Translations under genes and position numbers: made by a program
Assembly (NCBI GenBank): GCA_963792405.1
Contig: CAWBVU010000006.1
Span: 1,116,001 to 1,180,000 of the forward strand
Direction of reading: 5' to 3'
DNA: 64,000 bases
DNA from: SZUA-442 sp963792405
GTDB taxonomy: Bacteria > Actinomycetota > Acidimicrobiia > Spongiisociales > UBA5794
Notes under the pieces: generated by a model
What the model was told of the DNA's origin: nothing
What the model saw: the letters and a program-made list of their open reading frames with translations, nothing else
The model's database searches: none
Shown: positions 52,628-61,614 of the stretch, in pieces
Layout of the letters: each line of letters starts with the position of its first letter
How positions within the stretch are numbered: the first letter of the stretch is position 1

Positions 52628-54721
52628 TCATCCGAGCGGGATCGTGACGTCACCCTCGCGCATCGTGTGGTGCACCATCACCCGCGCCTCGTCGAGGGCC
52701 GCAAGCACGTCGGGATGGGGATGCCCATAGGTGTTCTCGCCGTACGACAGGACGGCGACCTGCCCGACGGTTCGTTCGAGCCAGTCGAGGTCGGTCGTCG
52801 ACGAGCCGTGATGGGGCACGACCATCACGTCGGGGCGCAACGCAGGCAGCTCGCGTTGTGCGATGGCCTCGACGTCGGCGGGCAGCAGGATCGAGCGTCG
52901 CCATGAGGCGAGGAGGACGATCGAGCCGTCGTTGTCGGCCAGGTACCGACGTGCCGGCCCCACCACGTCGACCGTCATGGCGCCCAGCCGGACCGACGTT
53001 CCACGTCCGACCTCCCGGACGGGAACCCCCGCGCGGGTCGCATCGGCGAGCACGTCGTCGAGTGCCTCCGACCGTGTGGCGAACCTCGCGATCCACACCT
53101 CGTCGACGTCGACCTTTGCGAGGAGGTCGACGAGGCCACCGACGTGGTCGAGATCGCCATGGGTCACCGCGAGGATGTCGAGTCTCGACACTCGATGGCG
53201 CCTGAGCGCCCGGTCCAGCGACCGCGGATCCCGTCCCCCGTCGACGAGCATGGCATGACCCGATGGGTCCTTGAGGAGGATCGCATCACCCTGGCCGATG
53301 TCCAAGACGACCACGGTGGGCGTGGACGGCCACGGGACCCCGTCGACGGGCATCACGAGCACCGTCGCGCACACGAGCGCCATGCCCAGCGGCCTCGACC
53401 GGGGCATCGCCGTGACGACTGTCAACGCCGCCACGGCGAGGAACGGGAGCCACCCGAGCTGAGGCCCCCCTGCCCCCCTCTCTGCGATCGCGAGCAGCGC
53501 GGCCGCGCCGATTCGAGCGCCAGAGGCCAGCACCGGCAGCGGCAGCATGACGGACGCGAGGCCGAAGACCGTCGTCAGTGACACGACCGGCGCCGCGACC
53601 AAGTTGGTGATCGGCGCGACGAGCGGGATCGAGCCGAAGACGGCAAGCAGCAACGGAGCGACGGCGGCCTGTGCACCGACGGTGGCGCCGAGCGGTACCC
53701 ACAGCCATCCCGGTGCTCGCCCCCGCACGGCGCGTACACCCACGAGCACACCCGCCGTTGCCAGGACCGAGAGGAGGAAGCCGATCGAAGTCGCGAGGTC
53801 CGCCGACACCAGCAGCAACGCTCCCGTCGCCACCCCCAGGGCCATCCATGCATCGACGGGCACCCCGACGAGCCCGCCGAGCAGGGGCACGAGCGCCATC
53901 GCCGAGGCGCGCACCACCGACGGCTCCCAGCGTGTCGCAACGACGAACACCGCGAGGCCCACCAGGCCTGTGGCGACGCGGAGTCGTGGGTGGATGGCGA
54001 CGGGCATCGTGACGATCCACCACGCGCCGAGGAACAGGGCGACGTTCGATCCCGACACGGCCACGAAGTGCGCAAGGCCCGCACGTCGGAGGTCCTCCTC
54101 ATGCCCCGCGGGGAGATGCGTCGTATCGCCGATGACGAGGCCCGCGATCAGCGCATCGACGGGATCGCCGCGTGGGAACGCCTCCCGGACACGTGACCGC
54201 ACGGCATTGCCCATCACGAAGACCGGCGACCGGTTCGATCGCAGGGCCACCACCTCATCGACCTCGACGGTGCCGACGACCTCGTGGCGTCCGAGGCGAC
54301 GCGGGCCGGGACGTACCGTTGCCTCGACGACGACCGTGTCCCCCGCTGTCGCCTCGTCCAGTCCGGGCCCGACCGCGACCGCAGGCCCGTTCCAGCGCAC
54401 CCCGTCGATGGCGGCGATCGCTCCCACGGCGAGACCGTCCCAGCGCGGTGATGGATCCTCCCGCAATCGGACGTCGAAGCGCCCCGTGTGCGCGGCGACG
54501 GACGTGGGCAGGTCCGCTGCGGCGCGACGATCCGCAACGGCACCCGACACTCCCCCTGCCATCACGAGGACCGCCAGCACCGCAGCTCCCGACGGAAGGA
54601 AGCGCCGCACCGCCAGCCAGCAGATCACCGCCGCCGCGACGGCGCCCGGAAGCGACGGAGCAACGACACCGAGGGACACCGCGCCGGCGCCGGCGAGGCA
54701 CCAGCGTCCCGTGACCGTCAC
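52628..54721 (-). CDS. comEC: ComEC/Rec2 family DNA-uptake channel protein
   Basis: 697 residues. A DUF4131-like N-terminus with two to three helices is followed by the competence membrane domain (AGLAHFVAVSGSNVALFLGA is the family hallmark). A C-terminal metallo-beta-lactamase-like domain carries LDIGQGDAILLKDPSG and THGDLDHVGG with the metal histidines. It forms the inner-membrane path for single-stranded DNA in transformation. The GTG start overlaps the comEA stop by four bases. Pilus genes needed for competence are not in this window. Confidence 0.93.
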   Translation of the reverse strand: MTVTGRWCLAGAGAVSLGVVAPSLPGAVAAAVICWLAVRRFLPSGAAVLAVLVMAGGVSGAVADRRAAADLPTSVAAHTGRFDVRLREDPSPRWDGLAVGAIAAIDGVRWNGPAVAVGPGLDEATAGDTVVVEATVRPGPRRLGRHEVVGTVEVDEVVALRSNRSPVFVMGNAVRSRVREAFPRGDPVDALIAGLVIGDTTHLPAGHEEDLRRAGLAHFVAVSGSNVALFLGAWWIVTMPVAIHPRLRVATGLVGLAVFVVATRWEPSVVRASAMALVPLLGGLVGVPVDAWMALGVATGALLLVSADLATSIGFLLSVLATAGVLVGVRAVRGRAPGWLWVPLGATVGAQAAVAPLLLAVFGSIPLVAPITNLVAAPVVSLTTVFGLASVMLPLPVLASGARIGAAALLAIAERGAGGPQLGWLPFLAVAALTVVTAMPRSRPLGMALVCATVLVMPVDGVPWPSTPTVVVLDIGQGDAILLKDPSGHAMLVDGGRDPRSLDRALRRHRVSRLDILAVTHGDLDHVGGLVDLLAKVDVDEVWIARFATRSEALDDVLADATRAGVPVREVGRGTSVRLGAMTVDVVGPARRYLADNDGSIVLLASWRRSILLPADVEAIAQRELPALRPDVMVVPHHGSSTTDLDWLERTVGQVAVLSYGENTYGHPHPDVLAALDEARVMVHHTMREGDVTIPLG

Positions 54722-55266
54722 GGTGCCGCGATCGCTTCTCGCATCTGGGTCAGCTTCGCCTCGCCGATCCCCGGAACGTCGAGCAGGTCCTCGACGGTGG
54801 CGAAGGGTCCGTGCTGGGTGCGGAAGGCCACGATCCGCTCAGCCAGTACAGGCCCCACGCCGGGGAGCGCCTCGAGCTCGCCCGCTGAGGCGGTGTTGAG
54901 ATCGATGCCGTCGGGTTCGGTGCGCACGTTCGGATCGTCCCGGTCCGACGCCACCACGACATGCTCCCCATCTCGTACCGGCGCGGCGAGGTTGGTGCGA
55001 GCGAGATCGGCGTCGGCGGTCGCGCCACCCGCAGCGGCGACGGCATCGGCGACGCGGGCCCCGCCGGGGACCATGACGAGTCCCGGCCGGACGACCGCGC
55101 CGGACACGTGCACGGCGACCATCTCGGAGTCGACGATCGTGGGGCCGGCATCGACGACCGGGGGTGGGGCCACATCGCCGATCCCGAACCATGCGACACC
55201 CGCGATCACCAGGACGGCGGCGAGCCCGATGACGGTGACCTGGAGGTTGGCGCGTGCGCTTCCCAT
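54718..55266 (-). CDS. comEA: ComEA-like DNA-binding protein
   Basis: 182 residues from the ATG at 55266 (GAGG close upstream); an alternative ATG at 55287 adds seven. It has one N-terminal membrane anchor (LQVTVIGLAAVLVIAGVAWF) and an SLBB domain (VAVHVSGAVVRPGLVMVPGG). A C-terminal helix-hairpin-helix pair follows (DLNTASAGELEALPGVGPVL and FATVEDLLDVPGIGEAKL). It binds incoming double-stranded DNA outside the membrane and passes it to ComEC, whose start it overlaps. Confidence 0.92.
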   Translation of the reverse strand: MGSARANLQVTVIGLAAVLVIAGVAWFGIGDVAPPPVVDAGPTIVDSEMVAVHVSGAVVRPGLVMVPGGARVADAVAAAGGATADADLARTNLAAPVRDGEHVVVASDRDDPNVRTEPDGIDLNTASAGELEALPGVGPVLAERIVAFRTQHGPFATVEDLLDVPGIGEAKLTQMREAIAAP

Positions 55267-55381
55267 GACACCTCGCACCACCGCCATCGACACGTTTAGC
55301 GGATGCGGCGCACTGCCACAAGACCCCTGACCGCGACCCCCGCATGCCCAGCGACGTCCGGGCCACGTCCCGGTAGATGCC

Positions 55382-56179
55382 TCAGAACGGGAGCACGCGG
55401 ACGATGCCCTCGATCTGTCGGAGCTGGTCCTCGGACCACTGGATGAGCTCGTCACCCCACAGCAGGGAGATCGCCGCCAGCAGGTTGATCCCGCTATGGA
55501 GGGGAATCGCGAGGGAGAGGTCGCCTCGTCTCAGGGCGGTCCATCCGAGCACGAGGCCCAGGAGGAACAGACCCGGGACCGCGGCCGCCGCATTCGGATC
55601 GACGAGGTGGATCGCCGCGAAGACCACGGCCGACATCGCGACCGCCGCCCATGCCGGAAGACGGCGGCGCAGCGTCGACAGCAGCACGCCGCGGAAGAGC
55701 ATCTCCTCGATGATCGGCGCCCCGACGGCCACGGCGACGATCACCAGGACCTGGTCGAGCAGCGTCTGTGACGTCGTCGCGATCTCCGCGACGGCCTGCT
55801 CGGGGGGGCCATCGGGATACAGCCAGAAGATGAGGGGCGCGGTCATCAGGGCGATGGCGATCTGGAGGCCCATACCGGCAGGGACCCCCCACCAGTCCCC
55901 CGGCTTGACGACGAGACCGACGTCGGTGGCGAGCGACCCGGTGCCCCTCGACCGCGAAAGCCACATGATCGCCGCAAACGTACCTGCGAACTGGCCGACG
56001 TAGATCAGCGCGAACGGCGTCGGGGCGAGGGGATCCGCCCCCACCGTTGCGACCACCACCGATACGAGGAGGGAGCTCGCGAGCCCTGCGAGGAAGGCGA
56101 AGAAGAAGTCCCTGAACCGCCAGCGGGTCTCGATCAGGTAGCCGTCGGGGCGCTGCGGCGGTGCTGAGGACTCCATCAT
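55382..56179 (-). CDS. CPBP family intramembrane metalloprotease
   Basis: 265 residues from the ATG at 56179. About eight helices are predicted. Motif 1 EEMLFRGVLL (EExxxR) and motif 2 FAAIHLVDPN (FxxxH) give the CAAX protease/bacteriocin-processing active site, with a later alanine/asparagine-rich third motif (SGINLLAAI, H replaced by S at the usual position). Substrates are unknown. The start overlaps the stop of the preceding metallopeptidase-like gene by four bases, so both are translated together downstream of leuS. Confidence 0.9.
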   Translation of the reverse strand: MMESSAPPQRPDGYLIETRWRFRDFFFAFLAGLASSLLVSVVVATVGADPLAPTPFALIYVGQFAGTFAAIMWLSRSRGTGSLATDVGLVVKPGDWWGVPAGMGLQIAIALMTAPLIFWLYPDGPPEQAVAEIATTSQTLLDQVLVIVAVAVGAPIIEEMLFRGVLLSTLRRRLPAWAAVAMSAVVFAAIHLVDPNAAAAVPGLFLLGLVLGWTALRRGDLSLAIPLHSGINLLAAISLLWGDELIQWSEDQLRQIEGIVRVLPF

Positions 56180-56562
56180 GGGCGCCGTACGATATCCCTC
56201 GACCCCGAGTAGGCCTCCCACTCGGCGCGGATGTGCCGATACGCGGGGTGGTGGGACAGCCCGAGCAGCCTCAGCCGCGCGTAGTCACCGAGGTATCGCG
56301 AGAGGAAGCCACACGCACCGAGGCGTGCCCACTGCTCGACGTGGATCAGCTCGTGCGCGAGCAGCTCGGGGGCCCTCCCACCTGCGACGTCATCGAATCG
56401 ATCGGGCTGTATGAAGATGCGGTGGCCGATGGTGATCGCCGTGGCCCTGTTCCCCACGGCCCAACGGAGCGTGCCCGGCATCGGTGCGATCATCGCAGCC
56501 CGGTACGGGAGTCCCGAATCGGCCAATCCTGCAGCGATCGCGGCGGAGGTGGCAGGGATCAC
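56176..56562 (-). CDS. DUF4157-like mini-metallopeptidase
   Basis: 128 residues beginning with a GTG that overlaps the leuS stop by four bases (GTGA). ELLAHELIHVEQWARLG holds an HExxH zinc motif with the following glutamine typical of DUF4157. YRHIRAEWEAY near the C-terminus offers a glutamate as third ligand. DUF4157 domains are often parts of large toxins; here it stands alone with no signal peptide. Its role beside a CPBP protease is unknown. Confidence 0.78.
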   Translation of the reverse strand: MIPATSAAIAAGLADSGLPYRAAMIAPMPGTLRWAVGNRATAITIGHRIFIQPDRFDDVAGGRAPELLAHELIHVEQWARLGACGFLSRYLGDYARLRLLGLSHHPAYRHIRAEWEAYSGSRDIVRRP

Positions 56563-59297
56563 ACGACCAGGCTGACGACGCCCGGGAGTCGCGCGATCAC
56601 CTTTCGCGGCTCCTCACCGTGCATGTGGGCCTGGACCCGCTCCGACGCCAGCGCGAGTGCCACCGCCTCATCCTCCGTGATCGCGATGGGGACCTCGATA
56701 CGGTCGCGAACCTTGCCGTTGACCTGAACCACCATCGTGGCAGTCTCCACGGCGATCAGATCGGGCTGGTACCGAGGCCACGGAGCCGCCACGACCCAGC
56801 CCTCCTTGCCCATGCGATGCCACAGCTCCTCGGTGATGTGAGGTGCAAGCGGTGCGAGCAGGCGAGGGAGCACGGACGCCACGTCTGCGGGGACGAGGTC
56901 CTCGCCGACGAGGGCGTTGTTGAGCTCGAACAGCCGTGCGACGGCGGTGTTGAACTGGAGGTTCTCCATGTCGTGGGTCACCGCCTCGATGGTGCGATGC
57001 AGCAGCACTTGGAGCTCACCGGTCGACGCGTCGTCGGATACGAGGAGGTCCCCCGTGTCCTCGTCGACGAAGTTCCGCCACAGTCGCTGGAGGAAACGGT
57101 GGACCCCCACGATGTCGCGGGTCGACCACGGCCTCGAGGTGTCCAGTGGGCCCATGAACATCTCGTACAGCCGCAGGGTGTCGACGCCGTACTCGTCGAA
57201 GATCTCGTCGGGGTTGACGGAGTTCTTCAAGGACTTCCCCATCTTCCCGTAGACCCTCGTGACGGGTTCCCCCTCGAACAGGTAGACGCCATCGGACTCG
57301 ACCACCTCGTCCGCGGGCACGTAGACGCCGCGGGCGTCCTGGAAGGCATCGGCGAGGATGTAGCCCTGGTTGAAGAGCCTGCCGAAGGGCTCGGGGGTAT
57401 GGACGTGGCCGAGGTCGTGGAGGACCTTGTGCCAGAACCTCGCATAGAGCAGGTGGAGGACGGCATGTTCGACGCCGCCGACGTAGAGGTCGACGCCGTG
57501 CTCCCCCATCCAGTAGCGCTCTGCTTCGGGGGCGACCAGAACGGCGTCGTTGGTCGGGTCGATGTACCGCAGGTAGTACCAGCACGAGCCCGCCCACTGG
57601 GGCATCGTGTTGAGCTCGCGGGTGTATCGCACGCCATCGATCTCTACGTACTTCCAGTCGTCGGCCGCCTTCGCCAGCGCCGGGGTCGGCTCGGCGTGCT
57701 CGTCGTCGGAGGCATGGGGCCGGAAATCGGCGACCTCGGGGAGGACGAGCGGGAGCTCCGCCTCTGGCACCGCCCGCAGCTCGCCGTCGGGACCGTGCAG
57801 GATGGGGATCGGCTCACCCCAATATCGCTGCCTGGAGAAGAGCCAGTCCCTGAGCTTGTAGGTGGTCGTCCCCTCGCCGTGCCCGTTGACCTCCAGCCAC
57901 TGGATGATGCGGTGCTTCGCTGCGGGAACGTCGAGTCCGTCGAGGAAACCGGAATTGATCGCAGGTCCGTCACCGAGGTAGGCATCGCCATCGAAGTCCT
58001 TCGGCGGCTGCACGGTGCGGATGATGGGGAGGTCGAATGCCTCGGCGAACTCCCAGTCCCTCTCGTCCTGGCCGGGAACCGCCATGATGGCGCCCGTTCC
58101 GTACCCCATCAGCACGTAGTCCGCGATGAAGATCGGGATCTGCCCACCCGTGAGCGGATTGAGGGCGAAGGTGCCAGTGAACACACCCGTCTTCGTCCTG
58201 TCGTCTGCCTGGCGATCGAGCTCGGAGCGCTGGGAGGTCGCGCGTCGGTAGGCGGCGACCGCGTCGCGGGGCGTGTCGATCCCGAGGGTCCAGGCGGGCC
58301 TGGTCCCGTCGGGCCATGCATCGGCCGTGATCTCATCGACCATCGGGTGTTCGGGTGCCAGCACCATGTAGGTCGCACCGAACACGGTGTCGGGACGGGT
58401 GGTGAACACCCGAAGCGGCTCGACGTGGCCCTCGACCTCGAACACGATGTGGGCACCCTCGGACCTGCCGATCCAGTTGCGCTGCATCGTGCGCACCGAA
58501 TCGGGCCAATCGACGAGATCGAGGTCGTCGATGAGGCGGTCGGCGTAGGCGGTGATCCTCAGCATCCACTGCCGGAGGGGACGCAGATAGACCGGGTGGT
58601 CTCCGCGTTCGGACCTGCCCTCCGCCGTGACCTCCTCGTTGGCGAGCACCGTGCCGAGGGCAGGGCACCAGTTCACCGGGACCTCGTCGATGTAGGCGAG
58701 GCGCTGGCTGTCGAGGTAGGCCCTCCGGTCGGCCTCCTCGAGGTTCTGCCACATCACCCCGTCTGCGGAGCGATGGCCGGACTCGAGTTCGGCGACCAGT
58801 TCGGAGATCGGCCTGGCCTTGTGCTGCTGATCATCGAACCAGGAGCCGAACAGCTGGAGGAAGATCCATTGCGTCCATCGGAAGTAGTCGGGATCGGTCG
58901 TCGCGATGCTGCGATCCCAGTCGTACGAGAAACCGAACGCCTTGAGCTGGCGCGTGTAGTTCTTGACGTTCTCCTCCGTGAACACCGCGGGGTGCACACC
59001 CGTCTCGACGGCATACTGCTCGGCCGGCAGGCCGAAGGCATCGAATCCCATCGGGTGGAGGACGTTGTCGCCCCGCATGCGGAGGTAGCGGCTGAAGATG
59101 TCGGTGCCGATGTAGCCGAGCGGATGCCCCACGTGCAGGCCCGCTCCCGACGGGTAGGGGAACATGTCGAGGACGTACTTCTTGGGCTTCGTGTCGTCGA
59201 AGCCCGGATCGCCGGGGTTCGGGACGCGGTAGACCCCCTCCTCGTCCCAGGCACGCTGCCAGCGGGCCTCGATGTCCTTGAAGTCGTAGGGGGGCAT
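56559..59297 (-). CDS. leuS: leucyl-tRNA synthetase
   Basis: 912 residues from the ATG at 59297 with a GAGGAGA ribosome-binding site. The class I HIGH motif is LHVGHP at 54-59. The editing CP1 domain carries FTTRPDTVFGATYMVLAPEH and the zinc-less insertion is short. KMGKS at 685-689 replaces KMSKS, as I recall in mycobacterial LeuS. WAGSCWYYLRYIDP and the anticodon-binding C-terminus are intact. No T-box or leader-peptide signal is seen upstream. The stop overlaps the DUF4157-like gene by four bases. Confidence 0.96.
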   Translation of the reverse strand: MPPYDFKDIEARWQRAWDEEGVYRVPNPGDPGFDDTKPKKYVLDMFPYPSGAGLHVGHPLGYIGTDIFSRYLRMRGDNVLHPMGFDAFGLPAEQYAVETGVHPAVFTEENVKNYTRQLKAFGFSYDWDRSIATTDPDYFRWTQWIFLQLFGSWFDDQQHKARPISELVAELESGHRSADGVMWQNLEEADRRAYLDSQRLAYIDEVPVNWCPALGTVLANEEVTAEGRSERGDHPVYLRPLRQWMLRITAYADRLIDDLDLVDWPDSVRTMQRNWIGRSEGAHIVFEVEGHVEPLRVFTTRPDTVFGATYMVLAPEHPMVDEITADAWPDGTRPAWTLGIDTPRDAVAAYRRATSQRSELDRQADDRTKTGVFTGTFALNPLTGGQIPIFIADYVLMGYGTGAIMAVPGQDERDWEFAEAFDLPIIRTVQPPKDFDGDAYLGDGPAINSGFLDGLDVPAAKHRIIQWLEVNGHGEGTTTYKLRDWLFSRQRYWGEPIPILHGPDGELRAVPEAELPLVLPEVADFRPHASDDEHAEPTPALAKAADDWKYVEIDGVRYTRELNTMPQWAGSCWYYLRYIDPTNDAVLVAPEAERYWMGEHGVDLYVGGVEHAVLHLLYARFWHKVLHDLGHVHTPEPFGRLFNQGYILADAFQDARGVYVPADEVVESDGVYLFEGEPVTRVYGKMGKSLKNSVNPDEIFDEYGVDTLRLYEMFMGPLDTSRPWSTRDIVGVHRFLQRLWRNFVDEDTGDLLVSDDASTGELQVLLHRTIEAVTHDMENLQFNTAVARLFELNNALVGEDLVPADVASVLPRLLAPLAPHITEELWHRMGKEGWVVAAPWPRYQPDLIAVETATMVVQVNGKVRDRIEVPIAITEDEAVALALASERVQAHMHGEEPRKVIARLPGVVSLVV

Positions 59298-59382
59298 GGG
59301 TCTCCTCGCGAATGCGGAATCGTAGTCCGTGATCGACCCGACACCGATTCCCCCTCCGCCGTGCGCCGGAGTGGTCGAGGTA

Positions 59383-60889
59383 TCAGCGTCCGAGGTCGGG
59401 ATCGCTCTGGATGGCCCGCATCCGCACCGAATAGGCGGAATCGCCCGAGAGGATGCCGCTGCGACCGAACAGCCTCCCGTGCTCCCAGTTGGACAGACCC
59501 AGCTCCGGCTTGTCGAGCGCATACTGCCCGTCGACCCATCTCGTGAAGCCGTTGCCGACGAAGGGTGCGTCGATCGCCGCGAAGAACCGTTCGTGTGCCT
59601 CGGCGTCGTCCGAGATCAGCGAGGCCACGAACTTCGGCGCCTGGGCGTTGAAGAGCTGCACCGCCTCGTCGGCCGACGCGACGACGCAGAGCGTCACCTC
59701 GGGGCTGTCCTCCCACTCCCATTCCCTGCCGAGGTCGTCCGATCCGATCGGCTCCGCAAGGGGCTCGATCACGCCGCCTCCGGCCCGCGAGATCGGGACC
59801 TCGCGGGTGAACCAGTCGGCTGGCACGTGGTCGACGGGCCGATCCCTCGACGTGGAGCTTCGGGTTCGTTCCCCTTCGCTGTGCGGCACGTTCGAGGGCC
59901 TCGAGGAAGGCAGGGACGAGCTCGTCGGCCCTCGCCTCGACGACGCAGACCGTGTTGAGCGTGTTGCAGACCTTGCGATCCAGCGAGTGATACACGGCCG
60001 CGGCGAAGTGCCCTGCGTCGGCATCGGCACCGGTGACGATCCATGCACCGCCCGTACCGTGGAGGCTCACGGCGTTGCCTGCCTGCCGTGCGACGGCACC
60101 GAGCTGTGCGGTGGCACGGCCCGACCCGCGGGCGACGGCGAGCGACAGCCTGGGATCCCCCATCATCGCCCATCCCGAGGCTCGGTCCGCACTGGCGACC
60201 AGCGACGCCGCCCCCGGCGGGAGCCCGCTCGCCTCCAAAGCGGGCATCAACGCGTGCGTGACGATCGCCTCCGCCGTGCCGAGCGCGTCCGATCCGATGC
60301 GGAACACGACCGTATTGCCGCCTCGGATCACCCCGGTCGCGTCAGCGAACACGTTCGGCCTGCCCTCGAAGACGAATCCGATCACGCCGAGGCCGTCGAT
60401 GACCTGCTCGAGCCGCCAGCCGTCGTGGTCGATGACGTCCATGACGGCGCCCCGACCTGAGGGAGCACTCGCCCAGCCCTCGAGGCCTGCGATCATCCCC
60501 TTTCGCATCGTGATGTCCAGGATCAGCCTGGTGACCGATCGACCGCGCGCCCTGGCGCGCTCGACGTCGGCGTCGTTCGCCGCGGCGATCGGTGCGAATT
60601 GCTCGTCGTCCCTGAGCGCATCCGCGAAGGCGAGGTAGAAGGCGGTGATCTGGTCGTCCGACACTTCGCCCATCGAGGCAAACGCCGCCACGGCGGCACC
60701 GACGGCCTCGCGCGCGATCCGGGCGGACTCCGCGGGGACATGGAGCAGCTCCCCGCTGTCCTGCATGACGATGAGCTCATCCCCGGGGGCGAAGGCGGAT
60801 GCAAGCGCCTCGTCGACGTGAGTGACATGGCTGCCGCCCCAGACGATCGGCATGCCTGCCTCGAGTTTCGTCAGCCGCGTGGGTTCCAT
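59383..60889 (-). CDS. proA: gamma-glutamyl phosphate reductase, reading frame broken by one base
   Basis: Catalyses NADPH reduction of glutamyl-5-phosphate in proline synthesis. The first frame holds FVFEGRPNVFADATGVIRGG and the catalytic cysteine region DRKVCNTLNTVCVV, then loses homology after PKLHVEG. The rest (VDHVPADWFTREV, ISRAGGGVIEPLAEPIG, GNGFTRWVDGQYALDKPELG) is in the +1 frame. Deleting one G of the GGG run at 59844-59846 restores about 501 residues. An N-terminal extension of about 55 residues precedes the family core. The ATG at 60889 has a TACGAT box 6 nt upstream. Error and real lesion are both possible. Confidence 0.85.
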
Positions 60890-60949
60890 CGGGTCATCGT
60901 ACCCGCCATCGATGGGAGCAGACCCGACGGCCGGTCCTGTGTGGCGGGC

Positions 60950-61462
60950 TCAGTAGGTGAGGACGGCGTGGAGTGGGAGGTCGAAGCGGCTCCTGCCCTC
61001 GAGGAAGGAGAGTTCCATGAGCATCGTGGCGCCCACGACCCGCCCACCGGCCTTCTCGACGAGTTCCCGCGTGGCTGCCAGCGTTCCCCCCGTGGCGAGT
61101 ACGTCGTCGACGATGAGGACGTTCGCCCCGGCATCGAAGGCGTCGGCGTGGATCTCGAGGGAATCGGTGCCGTACTCGAGGTCGTAGGTCACCCTCACCG
61201 TCTTCCTCGGGAGCTTCCCCGGCTTGCGGACGAGCCCGACGCCTGACCCGATCCGTTCGGCGATCGACCCTGCGAGGAGGAACCCCCTGGACTCGATGCC
61301 GACGACGATGTCGACGCCCTTGTCGAGGAACGGGCCGGCCATCTCGTCGACGGCCTGCAGGAATGCCTGCGGGTGGGCGAGGAGCGGCGTGATGTCCTTG
61401 AAGATGATGCCGGGCTCCGGGAAGTCTGGCACGTCGGCGATGTAGGCACTCAGGTCGACCAT
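60950..61462 (-). CDS. apt: adenine phosphoribosyltransferase
   Basis: 170 residues from the ATG at 61462, whose product begins MVDLSAYIADVPDFPEPG as in other Apt enzymes. The PRPP-binding motif VLIVDDVLATGGTLAA with its acidic pair is complete, and SRGFLLAGSIAE supplies the upstream loop. It salvages adenine to AMP. A TAGCCT box 7 nt before this ATG supports the start over upstream in-frame ATGs at 61495 and 61513. Confidence 0.95.
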   Translation of the reverse strand: MVDLSAYIADVPDFPEPGIIFKDITPLLAHPQAFLQAVDEMAGPFLDKGVDIVVGIESRGFLLAGSIAERIGSGVGLVRKPGKLPRKTVRVTYDLEYGTDSLEIHADAFDAGANVLIVDDVLATGGTLAATRELVEKAGGRVVGATMLMELSFLEGRSRFDLPLHAVLTY

Positions 61463-61614
61463 CGCTGCGAGGCTAGCGGTGTTGATCCGCGACATCGGTG
61501 ACCGCTCAGTCACGAGGTCACGGCGCTGGCACGGTCGCCAACCGGCGTCTCGCGGCGCCGCCTGGACGCCGTGGCGATCCGGTCCCGGTACCGTGGGTGC
61601 AGGATGCGACGTCG

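Noticed and set aside
59298..59382. T-box riboswitch or leucine leader upstream of leuS
   Set aside because: The gap is 85 bp with no T-box core, no specifier hairpin and no leucine-rich mini-ORF.
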